A stretch of DNA of 64,000 nucleotides from Bifidobacterium sp. B4142 (GCF_026537325.1 NZ_JAFNMJ010000001.1:248001-312000), one strand, 5' to 3'; counted from the stretch's first letter, positions 37,090 to 46,612 are shown. The notes: generated from the sequence alone by a model not told the origin. A program made the numbers and translations.

Positions 37090-37899
37090 GTGAGTACCGT
37101 TGAGTTTATGAGTGAGAGCAGAGCATCAGCAGCCCCGTCCGAGGTCAGTCAGGATAACGCCGAGCCAGAGGAGCAGATTCAGCCAGTTGTGGCGGTGATT
37201 CTGGCGGCCGGGCTGGGCCTTCGATTTGACGAGAGCAACCCCAAGCAGCTGGTGCAGGTGGGCGGCAAACCCATCATCACCTGGTCAATTGACGCCTTCC
37301 AGTTCAATGCCCGCGTCACCGACATTCTGGTCGTGGTCAACGATCGGGTGCGGGAGGCTGTCGAGGCCATCGTGGGCGATGACACCTACGACAAGGTCCG
37401 CATGGTCATTCAGGGCGGCATCGAGCGCATGGACAGCACCGAGGCGGCCCTGCAGACCCTGGCCGAAGCGGAGATCCCCCAGGATGCCAAGCTGCTCATC
37501 CACGATGCCGTACGCCCCTTCGTCAGCCAGGAGTCCATCAATGGCTGCATCGATGCCCTGGATACTTTCAACGCCGCAACCGTGGCCGTGGCCTCGACCG
37601 ACACCATGCTGATGGCCGGGGATCTGGGGGATCGCAAGGTGGTCCGTCAGGTGCCCGACCGAGACAACATATTCCGGGCCCAGACCCCGCAGGCCTTCCG
37701 CTTCGGCACCCTCCGCAAGGCCTATGACCTGGCTGCCGCAGACCCCGACTTCCATCCCACCGACGACACCCGGGTGGTGGTGGATCGCCTGCCCGAGGAG
37801 CCGGTGGCCATCGTGGCCGGCAGTGTGACCAACATGAAGATCACCCTGCCCTCGGACGTGCCCATGGCTGAATGGATAGCGCGCTCCCTGGCCGGGTGA
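37090..37899 (+). CDS. ispD: 2-C-methyl-D-erythritol 4-phosphate cytidylyltransferase (IspD/TarI family)
   Basis: A 269-residue nucleotidyltransferase. The CTP-binding start VVAVILAAGLGLRFDESNPKQ is followed by the conserved HDAVRPFVSQE and TDTMLMAG..., then RAQTPQAFRFGTL, and the C-terminal dimer segment DDTRVVVDRLPEEPVAIVAG and MKITLPSDV. These fit IspD of the MEP isoprenoid pathway; the ribitol-phosphate enzyme TarI is close and cannot be fully excluded. The first about 35 residues are a disordered extension. GTG 37090 or ATG 37108 could be the start; neither has a strong ribosome site. Confidence 0.85.
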   Translation: MSTVEFMSESRASAAPSEVSQDNAEPEEQIQPVVAVILAAGLGLRFDESNPKQLVQVGGKPIITWSIDAFQFNARVTDILVVVNDRVREAVEAIVGDDTYDKVRMVIQGGIERMDSTEAALQTLAEAEIPQDAKLLIHDAVRPFVSQESINGCIDALDTFNAATVAVASTDTMLMAGDLGDRKVVRQVPDRDNIFRAQTPQAFRFGTLRKAYDLAAADPDFHPTDDTRVVVDRLPEEPVAIVAGSVTNMKITLPSDVPMAEWIARSLAG

Positions 37900-37921
37900 A
37901 GCCCTGTGTACCATGGGGCAC

Positions 37922-38641
37922 ATGGAGCAGATCAAGGTCATCGTCGCCGGATACGATCATTACGAGGGTGTTGATGTCAACCCCTCCTATCAGGTCTCAC
38001 AGGCTCTGGCCGAGCATGGCATGGAAGGCATGCGGCCAGTCGGCCCCACCGAGGAGGATCCTCTGGAGGGCGTGGATCTGGCTATTTCCTCCGTCACCAT
38101 GCCTGTCAGCTTCGCCAAGGCCTGGCCCATACTGCATGAGGCCATAGAGCGTGTGCGTCCGGATATCATCATCGCCACAGGGCTCAAGCGTCGGGCTCGC
38201 GGCATCGCCATGGAGCGCTGCGCCGTCAACCTCAAGGAGGACGACGCTGACGATCGTGAAAACCTGGGGGAGCAGGAGTCTCGAGATGCCGTCCGTCATG
38301 CCAACCGCCAGCCCATCGACTCCCAGGGCCCGGCCGCCTACTGGACCCGACTGCCGCTGAGGGCCATCCTGCACGACTTCGGCACCTGCGGAATTCCTGC
38401 CACGCTGAGCTCGGACGCGGGCACCTATGTCTGCAACGCGCTCTTCTACAACCTGCTGGCTTGGGCAGCAGGACACAAGGATGTTTTGGCCGGATTCGTC
38501 AGCCTTCCCCTGGTCGACGAAAGCGGCGGTCAGGAGTGCGGCCTGCCCCTGGATCAGCAGATAGAGGCTGTGCGCGAGGTGGTCAATGAGACCATTCGCT
38601 ACTATCGCAGGCCCTCCTCCAGCCCCATTCTTATTGCCTGA
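37922..38641 (+). CDS. Pyroglutamyl-peptidase I-like protein (C15), catalytic His lost
   Basis: A 239-residue C15-family protein, which would remove N-terminal pyroglutamate. Family blocks are present: GYDHYEGVDVNPS at the N-terminus, ATGLKRRARGIAMERCAVNL with the catalytic Glu, and SSDAGTYVCNALFYNLLAW with the nucleophile Cys. The third catalytic position, normally His in GF[IV]HVP, is Ser here (AGFVSLPLVDE). The N-terminal GFxPF motif is also altered to GYDHY. So it is either inactive, or has shifted chemistry or substrate. ATG 37922 or an ATG three codons upstream could be the start. Confidence 0.8.
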   Translation: MEQIKVIVAGYDHYEGVDVNPSYQVSQALAEHGMEGMRPVGPTEEDPLEGVDLAISSVTMPVSFAKAWPILHEAIERVRPDIIIATGLKRRARGIAMERCAVNLKEDDADDRENLGEQESRDAVRHANRQPIDSQGPAAYWTRLPLRAILHDFGTCGIPATLSSDAGTYVCNALFYNLLAWAAGHKDVLAGFVSLPLVDESGGQECGLPLDQQIEAVREVVNETIRYYRRPSSSPILIA

Positions 38642-38785
38642 GACCCGTATGTAAGGCCAATGTGTCGGCGGCAGGTCAGACGGCGACTTTTGGTCGGTCA
38701 TGGGGTAGAGTCGAGGTAAATCCACCGGACCGAAGACATCTTTGTCACGGCCCGGCATGTCCTGGTGGCGAAGAGGAGTGTTTCC

Positions 38786-40516
38786 ATGGCCGAAGATCAG
38801 TTTCCCGTTGTCCTGCGAGGCTATGACAAGGAGCGGGTCGACCAGGCCTTGGCGGCCTCGCGGAGCAATCTAGCCCGGCTGCGTCAGCAGATCAAGGCCG
38901 ATGACGATCGCATTCTGAAGCTGGAGGCGGAACTCCAGGAGGTCAAGTCCCGCAAGCCCGAACAGCCGCGCAATTCTTTCGCTTCCCTGGGGGCCAACGC
39001 CCAGCAGCTGCTGGCCTCGGCCGAGCAGACCAGCACCGAGCTGCTCAACCGCGCCAAGCAGGATGCGGCATCCACCAAGACCTCCGCCCAGGAGAAGGCG
39101 ACGACCCTGGTCAACAAGGCTCAGCTTGAAGCCAAGCACATCGTGGACGAGGCCAACGCCAAGGCCAAGTCCATCGTCGAGGCCGCCAACGACGAAGCCA
39201 GGACCGTCACCACCACCGCCAAGCAGCAGAGCGAACAGAACAAGGCCGCAGTCGATAAGGTCGTGGCCGAACGCCGTCAGGCCCTGGATCTGGAGCTGCA
39301 GAACTCACGCGAGGAGCATGAGAAGCGGCTGGCCACCAGCAAGGCCACCCAGGACAAGGAACTGTCCGAACAGAAGGCCAAGGCCGCCAAGGAGATTGCT
39401 GACAAGCGGCGCAAGAGTGACGAGGAGATCGCCAAGCTCAAGAAAGAGGCCAACGATCAGATCCAGAAGGCCCTGGCCGAGGCCAACAAGAAGCTGGCCG
39501 ACGTGCGTGAGCAGGTCTCCAAGAGCCTGAATGACGCCCGGCGGCAGGCTTCGGAAATCACCGACAAAGCCAAGTCCGAGGCCCAGCAGATCGTGGACGA
39601 GTCCAAGGTCACCAGCGCCGAGACCATGGCCAAGGTCAACGCCGAGGCCGAGCAGGTCCGCTCCGACATTGCCGCCCAGCAGGAGGATGCCACCAAGAAG
39701 GTGGGCGAGCTGCTCAAGAACCTGGAGGATCGGCGGGTCAAGACCGAGAAGGAGACCCAGGAGCTGATTGAACAGGCCAAGGCCACCCGCAAGGATGCCG
39801 ATTCGTTCGCCTCCTTCAAGCGGGAGGAGTCCGAGCGCAAGGCCAACCAGTTGCTGGAGGAGGCCAAGCAGCGCGCCCAAACCGAGATCGAGGACCAGCG
39901 CAAGGCCGCCCAATCCGAGCTTGACGGGCTCAAGGACCACATCGCCAAGCTGCAGCACCGGGAGGCCACCATTACCTCTCGGGTCGACGAGCTGCGGAAC
40001 ATCTTCTCCAAGTCCTTCGGCAATTTCGACGGCTTCCATGATGAGGCTGTGATCAATGACCAGGACGAGGGGCAGGCGCCCAGCGTGCCAGTGGTCAACG
40101 CTGTACCTGCTGCGGATCCGCTGCCGGCCCCTGCTTCGTCGGCTTCGGCGACATCCTCGGAGGCTGAAGGCGAGGATCAGGCCGTCGATCAGCCCCTTGC
40201 CGATGCCCAGGCAGACGCCCCTCAGATACCGGTCGATCCGGTTCCAGCCAGCCAACCGACCGATGGCGTGGCCACTGATTCCACCAGTAATTCCGAGGAT
40301 GATGCCAACGTAGCTGCGTCTGTCAGGTCCTCAGCCAATATGCCTACTCAGGTTCTGCCCTCTCCGGCGCCGAGCGCCCTTCCCGATGCATCCGCCCAGG
40401 CCGATGACGCGCCGGCCCAGGATGAGGCCGGACAGGTGGAGAAGGCAGTCACCGATCAGGAAACTACGGTTATTCCGCCCATCAACGACGACGCTACCCC
40501 GACCGATCGGGACTGA
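38786..40516 (+). CDS. DivIVA/Wag31-like long coiled-coil protein
   Basis: A 576-residue protein. The N-terminus EDQFPVVLRGYDKERVDQAL matches the DivIVA lipid-binding motif (FPxxxRGYDxxxVD). It is followed by coiled coil over about residues 30-410, rich in Ala, Lys, Glu and Gln, with apolipoprotein-like repeats (AKSIVEAANDEA; KATTLVNKAQLEAKHIVDEA). The last about 150 residues are acidic, Ala/Pro/Asp rich and disordered. Proteins of this shape organise the pole or septum in actinobacteria (Wag31, FilP/Scy). ATG 38786 follows GAGGAG at 8 nt. Confidence 0.8.
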   Translation: MAEDQFPVVLRGYDKERVDQALAASRSNLARLRQQIKADDDRILKLEAELQEVKSRKPEQPRNSFASLGANAQQLLASAEQTSTELLNRAKQDAASTKTSAQEKATTLVNKAQLEAKHIVDEANAKAKSIVEAANDEARTVTTTAKQQSEQNKAAVDKVVAERRQALDLELQNSREEHEKRLATSKATQDKELSEQKAKAAKEIADKRRKSDEEIAKLKKEANDQIQKALAEANKKLADVREQVSKSLNDARRQASEITDKAKSEAQQIVDESKVTSAETMAKVNAEAEQVRSDIAAQQEDATKKVGELLKNLEDRRVKTEKETQELIEQAKATRKDADSFASFKREESERKANQLLEEAKQRAQTEIEDQRKAAQSELDGLKDHIAKLQHREATITSRVDELRNIFSKSFGNFDGFHDEAVINDQDEGQAPSVPVVNAVPAADPLPAPASSASATSSEAEGEDQAVDQPLADAQADAPQIPVDPVPASQPTDGVATDSTSNSEDDANVAASVRSSANMPTQVLPSPAPSALPDASAQADDAPAQDEAGQVEKAVTDQETTVIPPINDDATPTDRD

Positions 40517-40540
40517 TCAGCAAAGGACATTGTTCCTTGG

Positions 40541-40583
40541 GGCCGGATCGCAGGCATGGTCTGCGATCCGGCCCTGTTGTTCT
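40541..40583 (+). terminator. Terminator after the DivIVA-like gene
   Basis: GGCCGGATCGCAG (40541-40553) pairs perfectly with CTGCGATCCGGCC (40561-40573) around a GCATGGT loop, then CTGTTGTTCT. The T run is imperfect but the stem is very strong. Confidence 0.8.
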
Positions 40584-40692
40584 GCCTTGCTTGGAAGTTG
40601 GGTAGCCGTCAATCTCGGCCAGAACCCCTGCTGAGGCCTAGAGTCGATAGTGAAGAGGTGCAGGCCAAGGGTCACGGGGTTGGGAGAGCGTC

Positions 40693-41676
40693 ATGCAGCA
40701 ATCACGGCACGCGTCATCACATGTGTCTGGCACGGGGTCGTCCGGGTCGGCTGCGGCTTCTCGCCCATGGAGCGCCCAGGTGCGCCGTGGAGTGGACCTG
40801 CAATCCCTCTATGCCCTGGTGTATCTGGTGGTGGCCAACCTGATCGCAGGGGTTCTGAATCTGCCCTCGGTGGCTGCGGCCCTGGGCATTGCCCGTCAGC
40901 CAGGGCTGGGGGATCTGCTGGGCGATCTGGTCATGCTGGTCTTTCTCTTCGGCACCCGCGGCCAGGATCTGCTCGGGCGCGGTTCCAACCCTGTGCAGTA
41001 CAAGGCGCAGACCAATCCTGGTCCGGCCGTGCTGATCGGGGCCATCCTGCTGATCATGCTGGCCAGCAGCATCGAGACCGGCTTCACCTGGGTGGTCAAC
41101 CAGGGATCACAGGCCCTGGGGCTGGTCTACCACTCCACCACCTCCCAGATCGCGGCGGGCCAGCATGGGTTCCTGTCGCCCCTGGATACGGCCATCCTGG
41201 TCCCCGTCGTCGAGGAGTTCCTGCTACGCGGCGTGGTCATGGGCAGGCTCAAGCCCTACGGACGAACCTTCGCCATCATCACCTCCTCCTTTATCTTCGC
41301 CTGCCTGCACGGAGACATCACCCAGAGCCTGTTCACCTTCCTGCTGGGTCTGGTTTTGGGTGTCATCGCCATGGAATACTCCATCCTCTGGTCCATGGCC
41401 CTGCATATCTTCAACAACCTGGTTTTGGCTGACGCCATGATGTGGCTTACCCAGACGGTGCCGGCCCGCACCGGCATGATGATCAACCAGGGGATGACCC
41501 TTCTGGGCTTGGTTGGGGGACTGGTCGTCCTTTGGCTGATTCGTGGACAGCTGGCAGACCGCCTGCGCGCCAATCGCTCACGCCCCGGAACCTACAAGGG
41601 CTGGATCTCCCTTGGGCTGGCTGTCCTGGTGGTCCTGGCAGTGGTCAATGCAGCCCAGCGCTTCTCCCTGGCCTGA
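40693..41676 (+). CDS. CPBP (CAAX/Abi) family intramembrane metalloprotease
   Basis: A 327-residue polytopic membrane protein with the Abi/CPBP signature: EExxxR in PVVEEFLLRGVVMGRL (about residue 180), a His in CLHGDITQSLFTFLLG and HxxxN in MALHIFNNLVLAD. These form the metal site inside the membrane. About eight hydrophobic segments are seen. Roles in the family range from prenyl-protein cleavage to bacteriocin self-immunity; nothing here narrows it. ATG 40693 follows GGGAG. Confidence 0.85.
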   Translation: MQQSRHASSHVSGTGSSGSAAASRPWSAQVRRGVDLQSLYALVYLVVANLIAGVLNLPSVAAALGIARQPGLGDLLGDLVMLVFLFGTRGQDLLGRGSNPVQYKAQTNPGPAVLIGAILLIMLASSIETGFTWVVNQGSQALGLVYHSTTSQIAAGQHGFLSPLDTAILVPVVEEFLLRGVVMGRLKPYGRTFAIITSSFIFACLHGDITQSLFTFLLGLVLGVIAMEYSILWSMALHIFNNLVLADAMMWLTQTVPARTGMMINQGMTLLGLVGGLVVLWLIRGQLADRLRANRSRPGTYKGWISLGLAVLVVLAVVNAAQRFSLA

Positions 41677-41788
41677 CAGGTACAGTTGTCCACATCCTCC
41701 GCCAGACGAACCCTCAATGACCGATTCCCGCTATGCTGGATGCAGGGATGCAGATACATCCGCATGAAAGGAAACAAGGACAGACCGT

Positions 41789-43153
41789 ATGACATCAGCA
41801 CTGACACCACTGGATCAGAACCGCTTGGAGGACCTGCGGACCGCCTTCGATGAGCGCGAGGCCAACCATGTCGCCATGAACGCCGTCACTCAGGTAGGCA
41901 TTGACGAGGTGGCCCACAACTATAATCGCTCCCGCCTGCTTCAGCACCGATTTTCGGTCAGCATCGACAATGGCACGGTCACCTCGCAGGCGCACTCCGG
42001 CCGTTGCTGGCTCTTCAGCTCGCTGAATGTAGCCCGGTTCGTGGCCCGCAAGGCTCTGAACATTGATGGCGAAAGCACAGCCAACCCCATGGGCGACTTC
42101 GAGCTGTCCCAGAACTATGCCATGTACTATGACAAACTTGAGCGCGTCAACTACTTCCTGCGGGATGTGGCGGTTCTGGTGCGGGCCGGCGAGTCTGTCG
42201 ACTCCCAGCTCATGCGCTTCCTGATGGGCGATGTCATGGGCGATGGCGGCCAGTGGATCATGGCCATGAACATCTATAAGAAGTACGGCGCAGTGCCCAA
42301 GCAGTTCTATCCCGAGACAGCCTCCTCCCAGAACACCAGCCAGATGAATGATCAGCTGCGTCGCCTGCTCCATCAGGCCACGGCTCACATGGTGGCCAAC
42401 CCGGACGGGATCGACGGGATCATCGACCGGACCCTGGAGGCCGGTCACCGTATCCTGACCATTCATCTGGGCACTCCGCCCACCAGCTTCGACTGGGAGT
42501 GGACCGACAAGGATGGCGTCTTCCACCGGGATGGGCGGATCACCCCGCAGGAGTTCTGGAAACGCTACGTGAATGCCGGGCTTGAGGACTATGTCTGCCT
42601 GGTCGACGATCCGCGCCCCGAGCACCCCAAGGGCCGCAAGATTGGCATCGAGCACCTGGGCAACGTGGCTGGCGGCGATCCCACCGAGTACCTGAACGTT
42701 CCGGTGGAGGTCATGAAGGACTGTGCTCGTCGTCTGATGAGCGAGCATGGTCTGCCGGTCTGGTTCGGCGCCGACTGCCACCCCATGATGGACCGCAAGG
42801 CCGGTCAGTGGGCCACCGACCTGTTCGAGTACGGCCGGGTTTATGGTGTGGACTTTGACATGGACAAGGAGCAGCGGGTGCGCTTCGGCGATTCGGCCCA
42901 GAACCATGCCATGGCATTCGTGGGCGTAGATGTGGCCGATGACGGCCGGACCACCAACCGCTGGCGGGTGGAGAACTCCTGGGGCGGGGACATTGCCAAC
43001 AAGGGCTACTTCATTATGAGCGACGACTGGTTCAGTCAGTATGTCTATGAGGTGGCCGTGCCCAAGTCCATGCTGTCCGAGGAGTATCACCAGGCCTTCG
43101 ATCAAGAGGCCATCATGCTGCCCGCCTGGGATCCCATGGGTGCCCTAGCCTGA
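41789..43153 (+). CDS. pepC: Aminopeptidase C (bleomycin hydrolase family)
   Basis: A 454-residue cytosolic cysteine aminopeptidase of family C1B. The catalytic Cys is in SGRCWLFSSLN (about residue 73), the His in SAQNHAMAFVGVDV and the Asn in WRVENSWGG. The length and the hexameric bleomycin-hydrolase blocks (GDGGQWIMAMNIYKKYGAVP; VWFGADC) are standard. It would release N-terminal residues from peptides taken up by the cell. AAAGGAAACAAGGA precedes the ATG. Confidence 0.95.
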   Translation: MTSALTPLDQNRLEDLRTAFDEREANHVAMNAVTQVGIDEVAHNYNRSRLLQHRFSVSIDNGTVTSQAHSGRCWLFSSLNVARFVARKALNIDGESTANPMGDFELSQNYAMYYDKLERVNYFLRDVAVLVRAGESVDSQLMRFLMGDVMGDGGQWIMAMNIYKKYGAVPKQFYPETASSQNTSQMNDQLRRLLHQATAHMVANPDGIDGIIDRTLEAGHRILTIHLGTPPTSFDWEWTDKDGVFHRDGRITPQEFWKRYVNAGLEDYVCLVDDPRPEHPKGRKIGIEHLGNVAGGDPTEYLNVPVEVMKDCARRLMSEHGLPVWFGADCHPMMDRKAGQWATDLFEYGRVYGVDFDMDKEQRVRFGDSAQNHAMAFVGVDVADDGRTTNRWRVENSWGGDIANKGYFIMSDDWFSQYVYEVAVPKSMLSEEYHQAFDQEAIMLPAWDPMGALA

Positions 43154-43298
43154 TCAACGTCATCAATTTATCCATCTAATTGTTCGTTTCCGTGGTCTGC
43201 ATGGATCGCGGGAACGAACCGTCCGCATTGGTCCGGATGCGGGCGGTCATAAGGAATTCGGGCAAGATCGTCGCAGTACGACAGAGAGGAGAGCGACC

Positions 43299-44444
43299 GT
43301 GGCATTCGTCAAGGAACCGGATATCATCCCGGAAGAGGAGCGGCAGTATTTTGCCGATACGGCCGTCTTTCCCGAAACAGTGGACGTCAACATTCGTCAG
43401 CTGGATCCCATCCCGGCACCCAGGGTCTTTCTGCGCTCGCGGCCCCTGGATTCGAAGCGTATGGAGCTGGTTCGGGACTCCCGCCAGGCCATTCGCGATG
43501 TATTGCATGGGCGGGACGACAGGCTGCTGGTCATCGCCGGCCCCTGCTCCATCCACGATCCGGAGGCTGCTCTGGAGTACGCCCGTCGTCTGTCGGCCGT
43601 CAATGAGCGGTTGAAGGATCGGCTGCTGATCGTCATGCGGGTCTACTTCGAAAAGCCCAGGACCACGGTCGGCTGGAAGGGCCTGATCAACGACCCTGAC
43701 CTGGATGGAACGTTCAACATTCGCAAGGGGATTCGCCTGGCCCGTCAGATCCTCTGGCAGGTCTTGGGTCAGGGGATTCCGGCTGCCACAGAATGGCTGG
43801 ATCCCATCACCCCGCAGTATCTTTCTGATGAAGTCAGCTGGGGGGCCATAGGCGCTCGGAACACGGAGAGCCAGGTCCATAGAGAGCTGGCCAGCGGCAT
43901 GTCCATGCCCATGGGCTTCAAGAACTCGACCGAGGGCAGCGTAGAGGCTGCAGTCGATTCCTGCTTGGCAGCGGCATCCGAGCATCACTTCCTGTCCATC
44001 AACCTGGATGGCCATGTCATCGCTGCCGAGACCAGGGGCAACCCTGATTGCCATATTATTCTGCGCGGTTCCAGTCATGGACCCAATTACGATCCGGAAT
44101 CCGTCCGGTCCGCCCTGAAGTTCATGCATCAGGCGCCGCTGGGTCCTGGTGCCTGCCGAGGTCTGATTGTGGACGCAGCCCATGGCAACTGCGGCAAGGA
44201 CCCCGTACGTGAGGCCCAGGTGGTCGAGGAGTTGGCAGACCGTCTCGCCAAGGGCGAGCAGGGCCTGTCGGGCATCATGATGGAGAGTTTCCTTAAGGGC
44301 GGTCACCAGAAGCCGGCCCCACTGGATCAGCTGGTCTTCGGCCGGTCCGTCACTGATGCCTGCATTGCCTGGGACAGGACCGAGGAGCTGCTGCAGATCC
44401 TGGCCGAAGCCGTACAAGCCCGTCGGGAAAGGATGAAGGCATGA
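43299..44444 (+). CDS. 3-deoxy-7-phosphoheptulonate (DAHP) synthase, first of tandem pair
   Basis: A 381-residue type I DAHP synthase (AroF/G/H family), first step of the shikimate pathway: phosphoenolpyruvate plus erythrose 4-phosphate. Diagnostic blocks are VIAGPCSIHDPEAALEYAR, KPRTTVGWKGLINDPDLDG, WGAIGARNTESQVHRELASG, HYPxDAAHGN-type DAAHGNCGKDP and MMESFLKGG. It begins with GTG after GAGAGGAGAG. The stop overlaps the ATG of a second DAHP synthase. A hairpin (CCGTCCGCAT with ATGCGGGCGG, 43219-43246) lies in the leader and could be regulatory, but no leader peptide was identified. Confidence 0.93.
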   Translation: MAFVKEPDIIPEEERQYFADTAVFPETVDVNIRQLDPIPAPRVFLRSRPLDSKRMELVRDSRQAIRDVLHGRDDRLLVIAGPCSIHDPEAALEYARRLSAVNERLKDRLLIVMRVYFEKPRTTVGWKGLINDPDLDGTFNIRKGIRLARQILWQVLGQGIPAATEWLDPITPQYLSDEVSWGAIGARNTESQVHRELASGMSMPMGFKNSTEGSVEAAVDSCLAAASEHHFLSINLDGHVIAAETRGNPDCHIILRGSSHGPNYDPESVRSALKFMHQAPLGPGACRGLIVDAAHGNCGKDPVREAQVVEELADRLAKGEQGLSGIMMESFLKGGHQKPAPLDQLVFGRSVTDACIAWDRTEELLQILAEAVQARRERMKA

Positions 44445-45658
44445 GTGGGATGGATGAGCCACAGGAGCGCCTGCCCCGACCCAGCAAGGCCTACGAGGTT
44501 GAACTGGTGCACAAGGCGCTGGCTGCCGGTGTCAACCCCCTGCAGTCGGGGAACCTGCCCAGGTGGGAGGACGAGGTAGGCGTAGGACGGATCGTCAACA
44601 GGCGGGTCTTTGAGCTTGACCGCCTGCCTTCCCCTGCGCAGATGCTGACCCGATACCCCTTGGATGGACCGGCCAAGGATCTGGTCATCCGCTCCCGGCA
44701 GGAAGTCGTGGACTGCCTGCATGGGCGGGACGACAGGCTGCTGGTCATTGTGGGCCCCTGTTCCATCCATGACCCGGAGGCTGCTCTGGACTATGCCCGT
44801 CGTCTGTCGGCCGTCAATGAGCGGTTGAAGGATCGGCTGCTGATTGTCATGCGGGTCTACTTCGAAAAGCCCAGGACCACGGTCGGCTGGAAGGGCCTGA
44901 TCAACGACCCCGACCTGGACGGCAGCCACAACATCCAGAAAGGTCTGGTTCTGGCACGGCGCATTCTGCTGGGTGTGCTGGAGGCCGGGCTTCCAGCGGC
45001 CACGGAATTCCTTGAGCCCACATCGCCCCAGTACATTTCTGATGCGGTCAGCTGGGGGGCCATTGGCGCTCGGAACACGGAGAGCCAGGTCCATCGGCAG
45101 CTGGCCAGCGGCATGTCTATGCCCATCGGCTTCAAGAACGCCACGGACGGCAGCGTGGATGTGGCCATTGACTCCTGCTACGCGGCCTCTCAACGTCACA
45201 CCTTCTTCGGCATAGACCACGAGGGCCAGGCCGCAGCTGTCGCTACCATGGGCAATCCCGACTGCCATTTGGTGCTTCGTGGCTCCAAGTCCGGCCCCAA
45301 CTACGATCAGGCCTCGGTGCGGGCGGCCCTTGCCGTGCTTCGCCAGCGCATGCACAAGGACAGCGCGGCTGCCCACGGGCTGCTCATCGATGCCTCCCAC
45401 GGGAATTCCGGCAAGGACGAGCGGCGTCAGATCCAGGTCGTCCATGAGTTGGCCCAGCGGATAGGCGAGGGCGAGGAGGGCTTTACCGGACTGATGATGG
45501 AGAGTTTCATACGTGGCGGCAATCAGAAGCCGGCCCCGCTGGACCAACTGGTTTATGGATGTTCGATTACTGACCGCTGTATCTCCTGGCCCGATACTCA
45601 GGATCTGCTGGAGGAGCTGGCACAGGCAGTGGACCGTCGTCGCAGCACGGCTCGTTGA
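44441..45658 (+). CDS. 3-deoxy-7-phosphoheptulonate (DAHP) synthase, second of tandem pair
   Basis: A 405-residue paralogue of the upstream enzyme with the same blocks (VIVGPCSIHDPEAALDYAR, KPRTTVGWKGLINDPDLDG, GARNTESQVHRQLASG, MMESFIRGGNQKP). ATG overlaps the previous stop. The pair probably gives separate feedback control by different aromatic amino acids, as is general for paralogous DAHP synthases; which effector binds which copy cannot be read from sequence. The N-terminal about 50 residues are unlike the first copy, whereas a central stretch is nearly identical even at third codon positions. Confidence 0.93.
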   Translation: MSGMDEPQERLPRPSKAYEVELVHKALAAGVNPLQSGNLPRWEDEVGVGRIVNRRVFELDRLPSPAQMLTRYPLDGPAKDLVIRSRQEVVDCLHGRDDRLLVIVGPCSIHDPEAALDYARRLSAVNERLKDRLLIVMRVYFEKPRTTVGWKGLINDPDLDGSHNIQKGLVLARRILLGVLEAGLPAATEFLEPTSPQYISDAVSWGAIGARNTESQVHRQLASGMSMPIGFKNATDGSVDVAIDSCYAASQRHTFFGIDHEGQAAAVATMGNPDCHLVLRGSKSGPNYDQASVRAALAVLRQRMHKDSAAAHGLLIDASHGNSGKDERRQIQVVHELAQRIGEGEEGFTGLMMESFIRGGNQKPAPLDQLVYGCSITDRCISWPDTQDLLEELAQAVDRRRSTAR

Positions 45659-45723
45659 CATATGGCCTGCAGTAGGCTGGTCGGGCCGCAGTCGCGGGTG
45701 AAATCATAGATAAGGAGTCAAGC

Positions 45724-46458
45724 ATGTGCGAAACAGACGGTTCCCAGGAGGGCGAAGATCGACAGCCGGTTGTCGTCATAGGAGCCATGGACGAGGAGGT
45801 GGCCCTGATCGGCCAAGGTCTGAAGCAGGCGGATCAGGATCCCCGCGCCAGTGATGCCGGGCTGAAAGTCATATGCGGCACTCTTGATGGGTCGCAGGGC
45901 CCGGTTCGGCTGGCCGCCACCGTGGGCGGCATGGGCACCGTCAACATCGCCGCCACCACACAGTATCTGATCGATGCCTTCCATCCCAAGGCCGTCATCT
46001 TCTCCGGCATTGCCGGCAACCTGAACAAGGATCTGCATATCAATGACGTGGTCCTTGGAGGCACCCTGCGTTATTTGGACACCGACATGCGATTGGTGGC
46101 CCAGTCGGCCCCCGGCACCGAGGAGTTCCATTCGGACCCTCACCTGCTGGATCTGGCAAGCCGGACCTTGGACTCCATGGGAATCAAGCATATCGTCGGT
46201 ACCATTGCCACAGGCAACTACTTTGTGGACAGCCCGGAGAAGATCGCCCAGGTCAAGGAGCAGACCAGGGCCGATGCGGTCGAGATGGAAGGGGCAGCCG
46301 TCTGCCACGTGGCGGCCCGCAACAAGGTTCCGGCCCTGGTTATTCGCGCTCTGAGCGACAATGCCGACACCGACTATGAGGTCTTCCGGGAGTTCGACAT
46401 CTCCGAATATGCCGACACGGCCGCCAGGCTGGTGCTGGGCATCGTGCGCGAGCTCTGA
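45724..46458 (+). CDS. mtnN: 5'-methylthioadenosine/S-adenosylhomocysteine nucleosidase
   Basis: A 244-residue PNP/UDP-phosphorylase-fold enzyme that hydrolyses MTA and S-adenosylhomocysteine, recycling adenine and the thio-ribose moiety and feeding LuxS/AI-2 formation. Blocks are VVIGAMDEEVALI at the N-terminus, SGIAGNLNKDLHINDVVLGG, the ribose-binding VEMEGAAVCHVAARN, and IRALSDNADTD with the catalytic Asp. AAGGAG precedes the ATG at 7 nt. A short insertion is present in the second beta-hairpin (DQDPRASDAG). It is alone between the DAHP synthases and rplJ. Confidence 0.9.
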   Translation: MCETDGSQEGEDRQPVVVIGAMDEEVALIGQGLKQADQDPRASDAGLKVICGTLDGSQGPVRLAATVGGMGTVNIAATTQYLIDAFHPKAVIFSGIAGNLNKDLHINDVVLGGTLRYLDTDMRLVAQSAPGTEEFHSDPHLLDLASRTLDSMGIKHIVGTIATGNYFVDSPEKIAQVKEQTRADAVEMEGAAVCHVAARNKVPALVIRALSDNADTDYEVFREFDISEYADTAARLVLGIVREL

Positions 46459-46612
46459 ACGCCGGTCAGCAAGGAGCCCTCGGCCGTGCAGCTTGGCACC
46501 TATGGGCTAGCGATTTGATGGGTTGCGTCCGTCGTGGCCTGGGTGCCATGAATCTGCTGAGGTCCTGCAGTCCGCAAATCTGGCTGGAGGCGAGCTCGTT
46601 GCGCCTGCGAAC

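Noticed and set aside
43154-43298. Leader peptide or T-box before the DAHP synthases
   Set aside because: Only a hairpin at 43219-43246 is visible; no run of Trp, Phe or Tyr codons and no T-box sequence was found.
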